DNA of 64,000 bases from Xylanibacter ruminicola (GTDB lineage: Bacteria; Bacteroidota; Bacteroidia; Bacteroidales; Bacteroidaceae). The DNA lies in contig SUYC01000011.1 of assembly GCA_015060625.1 (NCBI GenBank), forward strand, positions 1 through 64,000, in the 5' to 3' direction. A program made the translations under genes and the position numbers. The notes below the pieces were generated by a model. It had not been told where the DNA came from and searched no databases. It saw nothing but the letters and a program-made list of their open reading frames with translations. Of this stretch, positions 50,150 to 57,927 are shown in pieces; the first letter of the stretch is position 1, and each line of letters opens with the position of its first letter.

Positions 50150-52564
50150 ATGAAACAACGATCAAGCATTTTGGCAGTACTGCTTTGTATGGCTGCTACT
50201 GCAGTTAACGCCGAACCTGTCGAGGTTCAGGCAGGTCTGACTCATGTGAGGTTGGAATTTTACACTCCTCAAACGGTACGTGTCACCAAGGCACCCGTAG
50301 GTCATCTGTATGAGAGTAATAGTTTGGTGGTGATAGCCAAGCCCGAAGAGGTGAAGGTTACGCGTAGCGGTAACACCGTGAGCAGCAGTGTGCTCACGGT
50401 GAAGATTGACCCGAAGACAGGTGCGTTGACATTCCTGGCAAAGGGTAAAGTACTGTTGCGTGAGAAAGGTGCTCCACAGTTCGAGGCCCGCACAACAGGC
50501 CCCGATGCAGGCAAATACCGTATTACCCAAACATTCTCGCTCGACCGTCATGAGGCTATCTACGGTTTGGGTACTTTCCAAAATGGCAAGATGAACCGGC
50601 GTGGTGAGCACAAATTGATGGAACAGTCAAATCTTGAAGACTTCCAAAATGTGCTGCAGTCCATCAAAGGATGGGGCATCTACTGGGACAACTATTCTCG
50701 GACTCAGTTCGACGATGATGCTGTGAAGGGCATGTCGTTCTCGTCCGAAGTTGGTGATTGCGAGGATTATTACATGATGTATGGTGGCTCTGCCGACGGC
50801 GTTATTGCTCAGATGCGTCACCTTTCAGGTGATGTGCCCATGTTCCCTTTATGGACCTATGGTTTCTGGCAGTGCAAGGAGCGCTATAAGAGTGCTGCCG
50901 AGGTGCTTGGCGTTGTTGATAATTACCGTAGGCTGCAGGTGCCTATTGATGGTATCATACAAGACTGGCAGTACTGGGGCTCAAATTACCTTTGGAATGC
51001 TATGGACTTCCTCAATGAAGAATATGCCAATGGTGAGCAGATGATAAAACAGATACATCAAAAGAATGCTCATTTTATGATCTCTATCTGGGCTAGTTTT
51101 GGTCCTAAGACTCAAGCTTATCGACAACTCGATGAAAAGAATCTGCTTTTCGACTTTGAAACATGGCCACAGAGTGGACTGCCTTTCTGGCCACCGCGCA
51201 TGGATTATCCCTCTGGTGTACGTGTATATGATGCTTTCTCCGCTGAGGCTCGCGATATTTATTGGAAAACCCTGAAGACGCTATTTGACAAGGGAACGGA
51301 TGCATGGTGGATGGACTCTACTGATCCCGACTTCTTCAACCCGAAGGATTCTGACTATGACCATAAGGCTGGCAAAAATGGTACATGGCGTTCACTTCGT
51401 AATGCGTTCCCATTGGAAACAGTACGTGGGGTCTATCAAGCGCAACGTAAGGAAGCGGAGAAGAAGCGCGTTTTCATTATGACACGTTCTGCTTTTGCTG
51501 GTCAGCAGCACTATGGCTCAGGCCTGTGGAGTGGAGATGTCGCTTCTTCATGGGATATGCTGCGAAAGCAGGTTCCCGCCGGCTTGAGCTATTCGCTTAC
51601 AGGCTGTCCTAACTTCAATACCGATATTGGCGGCTTCTTCTGTGGCTCGTATAATACCAAAGGTCCTAACTCGGCTCCAACAAATCCACAGTATCAGGAG
51701 TTGTATGTACGCTGGATGCAGTACGCCTTGTTCTGCCCCGTGTTCCGCAGTCATGGTGCTGATGCACCTCGTGAGATTTGGCAGTTTGGAAAGAAGGGTG
51801 ATATGGTCTATGACATCATAGAAAAGCTCATTCGTTTCCGCTATCGGCTGATTCCTTATCTCTATAGCACTGCATGGCAGGTTACTCGCAATAATGACAG
51901 TTATTTGCGTCCTTTGTTCAGTGATTTTGCTTATGACAAGAAAGTGTGGAACATGACCGATGAGTTTATGTTCGGGCATAGTATCTTGGCAGCGCCAATC
52001 CTCGAAGCTCAATATACGCAGGAGCAGATTATCCGTGAGGACGCCATGACTGGTTGGGATAAAAAGACTATAAAGGCGGAAAATGGTGACTCTGTTGTTG
52101 ACTGGAGTGATCTTAAAACTGCTACGAAATACTTGCCAAAGGGAACCACTTGGTATGATTTCTGGACGGGCAAAAGCTATCGTGGTGGACAGATGATTAC
52201 TATCCAGACCTCTCTAAGTCATATCCCGATGTTTGTACGTGCTGGCAGTATTTTGCCTCTCGGACCGGAGATGCAATATGTCAGTGAGAAAAAATGGGAC
52301 AATCTGGAAATTCGTCTTTACCCAGGTGCTGATGGTGACTTTACGCTTTATGAAGACGAAGGCGATAATTATAATTACGAGCATGGCGTCTATTCGACAA
52401 TAGCATTTCACTGGAATGACAGCAGTCATACGCTTTCCATTGGTGAACGACAGGGGCAGTTCCCAGGAATGCTTACTGTCCGCAAGTTTACAGTTGTGCT
52501 CCCCGATGGTACATCCCGAACCGTCGATTATAGCGGACAAGAAATAATGATTAAACTGATTTAA
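50150..52564 (+). CDS. GH31 family alpha-glycosidase, probable alpha-xylosidase
   Basis: An 804-residue glycoside hydrolase of family 31 with a signal peptide (residues 1-21, ...AATAVNA). The barrel carries PIDGIIQDWQYWG, the nucleophile Asp389 in DAWWMDSTDPDF, and the acid/base Asp463 in WSGDVASSW. WWMD(S/A)(T/S)(D/E)PD around the nucleophile is the form seen in alpha-xylosidases, such as those acting on xyloglucan oligosaccharides, rather than in starch-type alpha-glucosidases (which have DFGE or DMNE), so alpha-xylosidase is favoured; alpha-glucosidase of another type is not excluded. N- and C-terminal beta-domains are present (TLYEDEGDNYNYEHG in part). It is the only glycosidase of this locus, which suggests action on pre-cleaved xylosylated oligosaccharides. 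Confidence 0.88.
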   Translation: MKQRSSILAVLLCMAATAVNAEPVEVQAGLTHVRLEFYTPQTVRVTKAPVGHLYESNSLVVIAKPEEVKVTRSGNTVSSSVLTVKIDPKTGALTFLAKGKVLLREKGAPQFEARTTGPDAGKYRITQTFSLDRHEAIYGLGTFQNGKMNRRGEHKLMEQSNLEDFQNVLQSIKGWGIYWDNYSRTQFDDDAVKGMSFSSEVGDCEDYYMMYGGSADGVIAQMRHLSGDVPMFPLWTYGFWQCKERYKSAAEVLGVVDNYRRLQVPIDGIIQDWQYWGSNYLWNAMDFLNEEYANGEQMIKQIHQKNAHFMISIWASFGPKTQAYRQLDEKNLLFDFETWPQSGLPFWPPRMDYPSGVRVYDAFSAEARDIYWKTLKTLFDKGTDAWWMDSTDPDFFNPKDSDYDHKAGKNGTWRSLRNAFPLETVRGVYQAQRKEAEKKRVFIMTRSAFAGQQHYGSGLWSGDVASSWDMLRKQVPAGLSYSLTGCPNFNTDIGGFFCGSYNTKGPNSAPTNPQYQELYVRWMQYALFCPVFRSHGADAPREIWQFGKKGDMVYDIIEKLIRFRYRLIPYLYSTAWQVTRNNDSYLRPLFSDFAYDKKVWNMTDEFMFGHSILAAPILEAQYTQEQIIREDAMTGWDKKTIKAENGDSVVDWSDLKTATKYLPKGTTWYDFWTGKSYRGGQMITIQTSLSHIPMFVRAGSILPLGPEMQYVSEKKWDNLEIRLYPGADGDFTLYEDEGDNYNYEHGVYSTIAFHWNDSSHTLSIGERQGQFPGMLTVRKFTVVLPDGTSRTVDYSGQEIMIKLI

Positions 52565-52578
52565 CTTTATTAAAAGCA

Positions 52579-52649
52579 TTGAATCCTCGCCGAAAGGCGG
52601 GGATTTTCTCTGATTTTTTGTTAATTATCCATTTTCGATTATCAATTAT
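52579..52649 (+). repeat. 71-bp terminator-bearing repeat, copy 2
   Basis: Identical over 71 bases to 40833-40903. It starts 15 bp after the GH31 stop, includes an intrinsic terminator (52582-52607), and is followed by further ATCAATTA units and the glyS promoter. Confidence 0.9.
52582..52607 (+). terminator. Intrinsic terminator of the PUL
   Basis: AATCCTCGCC, GAAA loop, GGCGGGGATT and a T-tract, the same stem as at 40836-40861. Confidence 0.9.
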
Positions 52650-52662
52650 CAATTAATTTGTG

Positions 52663-52670
52663 TAACTTTG
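52663..52670 (+). promoter_or_regulatory. -7 box for glyS
   Basis: TAACTTTG. The leader then runs through an A-rich tract with repeated GTAAAAAA units (52698-52735) before the ATG at 52748. Similar A-rich tracts precede nrdG and the M28 lipoprotein gene. Confidence 0.7.
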
Positions 52671-52747
52671 CAGCCAAATACTTTAAAAGGTACAAGAGTA
52701 AAAAAGTAAAAAGGTAAAAAAGTAAAAAAATAAAATAATCAAAAGAG

Positions 52748-54289
52748 ATGGCACAAGAAGATGTATTTAAGAAAATCGTAAGCCACTGCAAGGAGTATGG
52801 CTTTGTATTCCCCTCAAGTGAGATTTACGATGGTTTAGGAGCCGTTTACGATTACGGTCAGAACGGTGTTGAGTTGAAGAATAACATTAAGCAGTATTGG
52901 TGGAAGGCTATGACGATGCTTCACGAGAACATCGTTGGTATCGACAGTGCCATCTTTATGCACCCCACCATCTGGAAGGCATCTGGCCATGTTGATGCTT
53001 TCAATGATCCCTTGATTGATAACCGCGACTCTAAGAAGCGTTATCGTGCCGACGTGCTTATCGAGGATCAGATTGCCAAGTATGACGAGAAGATTCAGAA
53101 AGAGGTTGAGAAGGCCCGCAAGCGCTTTGGCGATAGCTTCGACGAGGCTAAGTATATGGAAACCAGCGAGCGCGTGAAGGAGACCAAGGAGAAGCGTGAC
53201 AACCTGCATGCCCGTTATGCCGAGGCTATGCAGGGACCAGACCTGGAGGCCCTGAAGCAGATTATCCTCGACGAGGAGATCGTGGATCCTATTAGCGGTA
53301 CCAAGAACTGGACCGACGTGCGTCAGTTCAACCTGATGTTCGCTACCGAGATGGGTGCCAGCGCCGATGCTTCGATGAAGGTTTATCTGCGTCCAGAGAC
53401 TGCTCAGGGTATCTTCGTGAACTACCTGAACGTGCAGAAGACTGGTCGTATGAAGATTCCTTTCGGTATCGCTCAGATTGGTAAGGCTTTCCGTAATGAG
53501 ATCGTGGCCCGTCAGTTCATCTTCCGTATGCGTGAGTTCGAGCAGATGGAGATGCAGTTCTTCGTACAGCCTGGCACTGAGCTCGAGTGGTTCCCCAAGT
53601 GGAAGGAGACACGTATGAAGTGGCACCTGGCTCTGGGCTTCGGCGCTGAGAACTACCGTTTCCACGACCACGACAAGTTGGCTCACTATGCCAATGCTGC
53701 TACCGATATCGAGTTTAAGATGCCATTCGGCTTCAAGGAGGTTGAGGGTATCCACTCTCGTACCAACTTCGACCTGAGTCAGCACGAGAAGTTCTCTGGT
53801 AAGAGCATCAAGTACTTCGATCCTCAGACCAACGAGAGCTATACACCGTATGTTATCGAGACCTCTATCGGTGTCGATCGTATGTTCCTCAGCATCATGT
53901 GTCACGCCTTCGAGGAGGAGAAACTCGAGAATGGCGAGACTCGTACCGTACTCAAGTTGCCCGCAGCCCTCGCACCAGTTAAGTGCGCTGTGATGCCTCT
54001 GGTTAAGAAGGACGGTCTGCCCGAGAAGGCTCGCGAGATTATCGACCAGCTGAAGTTCCACTTCAACTGTCAGTACGACGAGAAGGATTCTATCGGAAAG
54101 CGTTATCGCCGTCAGGATGCCATTGGTACTCCTTACTGCGTTACCGTCGATCACGATACCCTCACCGATGGTAAGGTAACCCTGCGTTTCCGCGATACCA
54201 TGGAGCAGGAGCGTGTCAACATCAGCGATCTTAACTCTATCATCGAGGATAAGGTAAGCATCGCTAGTCTGCTTAAGAAGCTTCAGTAA
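52748..54289 (+). CDS. glyS: Glycyl-tRNA synthetase (homodimeric type)
   Basis: A 513-residue class II synthetase of the single-chain alpha2 type, which charges tRNA-Gly. Motif 1 region GAVYDYGQNGVELKNN, the insertion with a coiled coil (about residues 100-160), YLRPETAQGIFVNY, motif 2 IGKAFRNEIVARQFIFRMREFEQMEMQF (in part) and motif 3 SIGVDRMFLSI are intact. The C-terminal anticodon-binding domain (about 410-513) follows. An FKBP lipoprotein begins 3 bp downstream. Confidence 0.97.
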   Translation: MAQEDVFKKIVSHCKEYGFVFPSSEIYDGLGAVYDYGQNGVELKNNIKQYWWKAMTMLHENIVGIDSAIFMHPTIWKASGHVDAFNDPLIDNRDSKKRYRADVLIEDQIAKYDEKIQKEVEKARKRFGDSFDEAKYMETSERVKETKEKRDNLHARYAEAMQGPDLEALKQIILDEEIVDPISGTKNWTDVRQFNLMFATEMGASADASMKVYLRPETAQGIFVNYLNVQKTGRMKIPFGIAQIGKAFRNEIVARQFIFRMREFEQMEMQFFVQPGTELEWFPKWKETRMKWHLALGFGAENYRFHDHDKLAHYANAATDIEFKMPFGFKEVEGIHSRTNFDLSQHEKFSGKSIKYFDPQTNESYTPYVIETSIGVDRMFLSIMCHAFEEEKLENGETRTVLKLPAALAPVKCAVMPLVKKDGLPEKAREIIDQLKFHFNCQYDEKDSIGKRYRRQDAIGTPYCVTVDHDTLTDGKVTLRFRDTMEQERVNISDLNSIIEDKVSIASLLKKLQ

Positions 54290-54292
54290 ACA

Positions 54293-54928
54293 ATGAAGAA
54301 TTTAAAATACATATGGCTCGCTTTGATACTGTTCCCACTTGTGGGAATGGTATCATCGTGCAGCGAAGAGGAGACCGAAGAGGCCGAGTTTGCCAACTGG
54401 CAGCAGAAGAACGAGGCTTACTTTAATCAGGTTGTTTCTGATTCCAAGTACCAGAAGATTCTGACCTACACCAAGGATGCCACCAATTCAAGTGTCAGCA
54501 ATGCCGACTACATCTATGTAGATGTATTGGAGGAGGGTAGTGGTACTCAGACGCCTCTTTACACCGATTCGATATTCTATACCTATCGTGGCAGATTGAT
54601 TCCATCCAAGTCGTATGCCAACGGTTTCGTCTTCGATCAGTCGTTCTTGGGCGACTTTGATTGGTCAAAGTCTGCTATGCTAAAGGCATGTGTTAGTTGG
54701 AACCCGGTTAAAACCTCTACCGGTACTGTCAACACTTTGTTCACCGAAGGTTTCTGTACCGCCCTTCAGCACATGAAGAAAGGCTCTCGTTGGCTGGTTT
54801 ATATCCCTTATCAGTTAGGTTATGGCGAAACTGGCTCATCATCCATTCCGGGTTACAGCACTTTGGTGTTCGAAATCGCCATTGCTGATATCTGGCATCC
54901 TGGCGAGTCTCGCCCTGCTTTTAAGTAG
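54293..54928 (+). CDS. FKBP-type isomerase lipoprotein
   Basis: A 211-residue lipoprotein (lipobox VSSC, Cys23) with an acidic linker (SEEETEEAEF) and a divergent FKBP domain: DYIYVDVLEEGSGT, YTYRGRLI, FDQSFLG, TEGFCTALQHMKKGSRW and IPYQLGYGETGSSSIP (in part). Between the flap and the bulge there is an extra loop compared with the FKBP triplet at 20-22 kb. Likely a periplasmic folding helper. Its coupling to glyS is by position only. Confidence 0.88.
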   Translation: MKNLKYIWLALILFPLVGMVSSCSEEETEEAEFANWQQKNEAYFNQVVSDSKYQKILTYTKDATNSSVSNADYIYVDVLEEGSGTQTPLYTDSIFYTYRGRLIPSKSYANGFVFDQSFLGDFDWSKSAMLKACVSWNPVKTSTGTVNTLFTEGFCTALQHMKKGSRWLVYIPYQLGYGETGSSSIPGYSTLVFEIAIADIWHPGESRPAFK

Positions 54929-54965
54929 CACTTAGAATACAAATTTTTATAAAAATCCATTGCCT

Positions 54966-55802
54966 ATGCCTAAATACGCCGATTACATCAAACGTATCGA
55001 AATCGACTCCCTTTGGAGCGGTAAGAAACATATTGTGTGGGAGCTTAACCGTCAGGTTAACATCCTCAGTGGTACAAACGGTCAGGGCAAGAGTACCATC
55101 TTGAATAAGGTGGTGAAAGGTTTGATTGCCGGTGGCGAGTTTCCCTCGCACATGCTCAAGGGTGTTCACCTGGATGTGGTGCCCGAGGATGCTAAGTGGA
55201 TTCGCTACGACATGATCCGTTCGCTCGATACCAACCTGCAGCAGGCTTTGGCCGAGGGCGAAGGTTTTTTGCGGCAGGCCTTTTCGGCGCTGGCTGGTGT
55301 GGGTGGCGGTTCGCTGCTCGATATCCAGCTTTACAACCTGCAGCGTAAGTACCTGGATTATCAGGTGAACATAGGCAATCGTATTATCGAGAAGTTGCAG
55401 AGTGGCGATACCGAAGCTGCTCAGCAACTTTCACAAAAAAAGTCTCGTTTCCAGGATATTGTAGATGACCTGTTCCGCGAAACGGGAAAAAAGATTATCC
55501 GTACCGAGAACGAACTGCGCTTCACCCAGATAGGCGAGGTGCTGTTGCCCTATCAGTTGTCGAGCGGCGAGAAGCAGATGCTCATCATCCTGCTCACCGT
55601 GCTGGTAGAGGACAATAAGCCTTACGTGCTGTTTATGGACGAGCCCGAGGTGTCGCTGCATCTCGAATGGCAGAAGCGCTTGGTCGATCTCTGTGTCGAG
55701 CTCAATCCCAACGTACAGATTATCCTCACCACCCATTCGCCTGCCATCGTGATGAATGGTTGGGTTGACTGCGTTACAGAAGTTAGTGACATAACTTCTT
55801 AA
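54966..55802 (+). CDS. AAA family ATPase, partner of DUF4435 (AriA-like arrangement)
   Basis: A 278-residue ABC/RecF-type ATPase. Walker A is GTNGQGKST (residues 36-44), the signature is YQLSSGEKQML, Walker B is VLFMDEPEVSLHLEW and the switch histidine is in TTHSPAIV. The insertion between Walker A and signature (about 150 residues) contains a helical arm (QLSQKKSRFQDIVDDLF in part). ATG 54966 is chosen over a TTG six bases earlier. It is followed at 16 bp by a DUF4435 gene. The same two-protein arrangement (AAA_15 ATPase plus DUF4435 TOPRIM-like effector) defines PARIS anti-phage systems, but this ATPase appears shorter than I remember AriA being, so a conserved housekeeping pair is possible. 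Confidence 0.8.
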   Translation: MPKYADYIKRIEIDSLWSGKKHIVWELNRQVNILSGTNGQGKSTILNKVVKGLIAGGEFPSHMLKGVHLDVVPEDAKWIRYDMIRSLDTNLQQALAEGEGFLRQAFSALAGVGGGSLLDIQLYNLQRKYLDYQVNIGNRIIEKLQSGDTEAAQQLSQKKSRFQDIVDDLFRETGKKIIRTENELRFTQIGEVLLPYQLSSGEKQMLIILLTVLVEDNKPYVLFMDEPEVSLHLEWQKRLVDLCVELNPNVQIILTTHSPAIVMNGWVDCVTEVSDITS

Positions 55803-55817
55803 TTGATAATTGACAAT
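55801..55817 (+). repeat. AT-rich dispersed repeat unit
   Basis: AATTGATAATTGACAAT, a short palindromic unit of the ATTATCAATT/AATTGTCAATT type that recurs in this window, lies between the ATPase and DUF4435 genes. Confidence 0.5.
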
Positions 55818-55818
55818 T

Positions 55819-56841
55819 ATGCCTAGCAGGCTTACGGATCATATCAATAGCAGGTATTTCGAGGCGGCCAATGCGCTCACCTCTAAAAAGGCACGACGTA
55901 GGATAGTTGCCTATGTCGAGAGCTACGATGATATCTACTTCTGGCGTACGGTGCTCAGCGAGTTCGAGGACGATAAACGCTACTTCGAGGTGATGTTGCC
56001 CTCGAAAATCAACCTCACCCGCGGCAAAAAGTCTGTTCTGATGAATTTCCTTGAGGAAGGCGGAAAGAGTGTGGGTGATGGTGATATCTTAGGGCGTGAT
56101 ATGATAGCCTGTGTGGATGCCGATTACGACTATCTGATACAGGGGCGCACGCACCAGTCGCGACGCGTTATCAGCAGTCCTTACGTGTTCCACACCTACG
56201 TCTATGCCATCGAGAATTTCCAGTGTTACGCGCCTTCGCTGCATAATGTGTGCGTGTCGGTCACGCTCAACGATCACCGCATCTTCGATTTTCGCGACTA
56301 TTTTGCGCAGTTTTCCGAGGCCATTTTTCCACTCTTTGTGTGGAGTGTGATGGTGTATCGCAATGGCAATTACCCCAAGTTCTCCATCACCGACTTCTGT
56401 CGGATTGCCGACCCGGGTGGTTTCAGTGTGCAGAATCCGGCTGCTTCTATCAACAATGTCCGTCGTAAGGTGCGCACCAAAATCAACGAGTTGCAGCGCC
56501 AGTTCCCCGATGCCAAGGACGAGTATCTCAGCACCAAGGCAGATATCCTGTCGTTAGGCGTCACCCCGCCCACCACCTATCTGTATATCCAGGGCCATCA
56601 TCTGTTCGATACTGTTGTGTCGCCCATTCTGTCGAAGGTATGCAATCTGTTGCGCCAGGAACGCCAGAATGAGATTTATCATGCGGTGGCTCATCGTACG
56701 CAGAAGCGAAATGAAATGTCCTGCTACGAAAATTCGCTGCAGGACATTAAGGTGATGCTTAAAAAGAATACAGGCTACATGAGTTGCGAACAATTTCAAC
56801 GCCTGCAGTCCGACATCCATAATTATTTAGGCACGGATTAA
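55819..56841 (+). CDS. DUF4435 (TOPRIM-like) protein, AriB-like
   Basis: A 340-residue DUF4435 protein. The N-terminal half has the acidic pattern expected of a TOPRIM-type nuclease: AYVESYDDIYFW (Glu34, Asp37, Asp38) and CVDADYDYL (Asp100, Asp102, Asp104). The C-terminal half is helical (QGHHLFDTVVSPILSKVC in part). In PARIS systems the DUF4435 subunit is a nuclease released by its ATPase partner; here the partner gene is 16 bp upstream. ATG 55819 is chosen over a TTG nine bases earlier. The last four codons (LGTD) and the stop lie within the palindromic element 56826-56925, so the native C-terminus may have been replaced. Confidence 0.8.
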   Translation: MPSRLTDHINSRYFEAANALTSKKARRRIVAYVESYDDIYFWRTVLSEFEDDKRYFEVMLPSKINLTRGKKSVLMNFLEEGGKSVGDGDILGRDMIACVDADYDYLIQGRTHQSRRVISSPYVFHTYVYAIENFQCYAPSLHNVCVSVTLNDHRIFDFRDYFAQFSEAIFPLFVWSVMVYRNGNYPKFSITDFCRIADPGGFSVQNPAASINNVRRKVRTKINELQRQFPDAKDEYLSTKADILSLGVTPPTTYLYIQGHHLFDTVVSPILSKVCNLLRQERQNEIYHAVAHRTQKRNEMSCYENSLQDIKVMLKKNTGYMSCEQFQRLQSDIHNYLGTD

Positions 56842-56925
56842 CCCGGCTTTATAAATAAAGACACGGCTATTGTTAACGAAAAAGCAGCGTTTCTCTAAAA
56901 GAGAGCCGTGTAATCCGTGCCTAAA
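56826..56925. repeat. Palindromic intergenic element copy 2
   Basis: TTTAGGCACGGATTA (56826-56840) and TAATCCGTGCCTAAA (56911-56925) are exact complements; the match extends inward to CCGGCT/AGCCG with two differences. The 100-bp element fills the gap between the convergent DUF4435 and manA genes, supplies the DUF4435 stop codon and ends 4 bp before the manA stop. The left end matches the element at 19236. Confidence 0.85.
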
Positions 56926-56929
56926 ATCT

Positions 56930-57883
56930 CTATACGAACGTTTCGAGGAATTTGACGGTTCCTTCGATTTTTACTTCTGTGCTGGTGGCGGGGAGCAGGA
57001 TGGTGTCACCCATGCGGAAGGTTGTCTCCTCACCGTTGGCTTTGATGGTGCCTTCGCCCTTTACGGCAATCAGGATCACAAACGAGTCCAGTTCGCTGTA
57101 GTCCAGTGTCATGGGCTCTGTCAGGTCGTAAACCGCTGTGGTGAAGTAGGGGCATGATGCCACTTGTACACCCTCGTTCTGCGTGCGCTCATACTCAGCG
57201 CGGTAGTTAGGCAGCACAGTGTAGTCGATGCTCTCTGCAGCCAGTTCGGTGTGCAGCTCACGGTAGTTACCGTTCTTATCCTTACGCTTGAAGTCGTAGA
57301 TACGGTAAGTCACGTCGCTGGTCTGCTGGATCTCTGCCACGAAACAGCCGGCACCGATGGCGTGGATACGTCCTGCAGGGATAAAGAACACGTCGCCCTC
57401 GCTCACCTCGTAGCGTGCCAGTGCATCCGTAATCGTATCGTTCTCCACCATCTGTTTGTACTGCTCAGGCGTAATCTGCTTTTTTAGTCCGTTGTACAAC
57501 TGGGCTCCTGGAGCCGACTCCAGTGCATACCACATCTCCGTTTTACCGCGACTTTTGCCCTGTCGGTGTGCAATCTCGTCGGTAGGATGCACCTGTATGC
57601 TCAGGTCTTGTCGTGCGTCGATAAACTTAATCAGCAGTGGGAATTCGTCACCAAAGCGCTCGTAGTTCTCCTGGCCCACCAGCTTGCCTTTCAGCTCGCG
57701 TACCAGTTCGTTCAGGCTCTTGCCTTTTTCCGGGCCCTCACTCACGATGGTCTCGTTGTCTTTTACACCCGAAATCTCCCAGCTCTCGCCTACATTCTCG
57801 AGCGTCTCATTCAAATGCTTAAAGGGGATAATCTTGTCGCCTCCCCAAAGTGTCTGCTTCAGCAGCGGTTCAAATTTGTACAT
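56930..57883 (-). CDS. manA: Mannose-6-phosphate isomerase, class I
   Basis: A 317-residue cupin metalloenzyme that interconverts fructose-6-phosphate and mannose-6-phosphate. Zinc-site motifs: SIQVHPTDEIAHRQGKSRGKTEMWY (in part; His and Glu ligands) and FFIPAGRIHAIGAG with the late histidine. The length is that of the short Bacillus-type enzyme. It is the last gene of the reverse-strand series dxs-trkA-trkH-manA, 44 bp after trkH, and it meets DUF4435 tail to tail across a palindromic element. Confidence 0.94.
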   Translation of the reverse strand: MYKFEPLLKQTLWGGDKIIPFKHLNETLENVGESWEISGVKDNETIVSEGPEKGKSLNELVRELKGKLVGQENYERFGDEFPLLIKFIDARQDLSIQVHPTDEIAHRQGKSRGKTEMWYALESAPGAQLYNGLKKQITPEQYKQMVENDTITDALARYEVSEGDVFFIPAGRIHAIGAGCFVAEIQQTSDVTYRIYDFKRKDKNGNYRELHTELAAESIDYTVLPNYRAEYERTQNEGVQVASCPYFTTAVYDLTEPMTLDYSELDSFVILIAVKGEGTIKANGEETTFRMGDTILLPATSTEVKIEGTVKFLETFV

Positions 57884-57927
57884 TGTCTTAGTTATATTAT
57901 GTTGTCAATTATCACTTCTCACTTTTT

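Noticed and set aside
52835..54154. 439-codon reverse-strand open frame
   Set aside because: Antisense to glyS; low-complexity Leu/His/Val-rich translation typical of antisense shadows.
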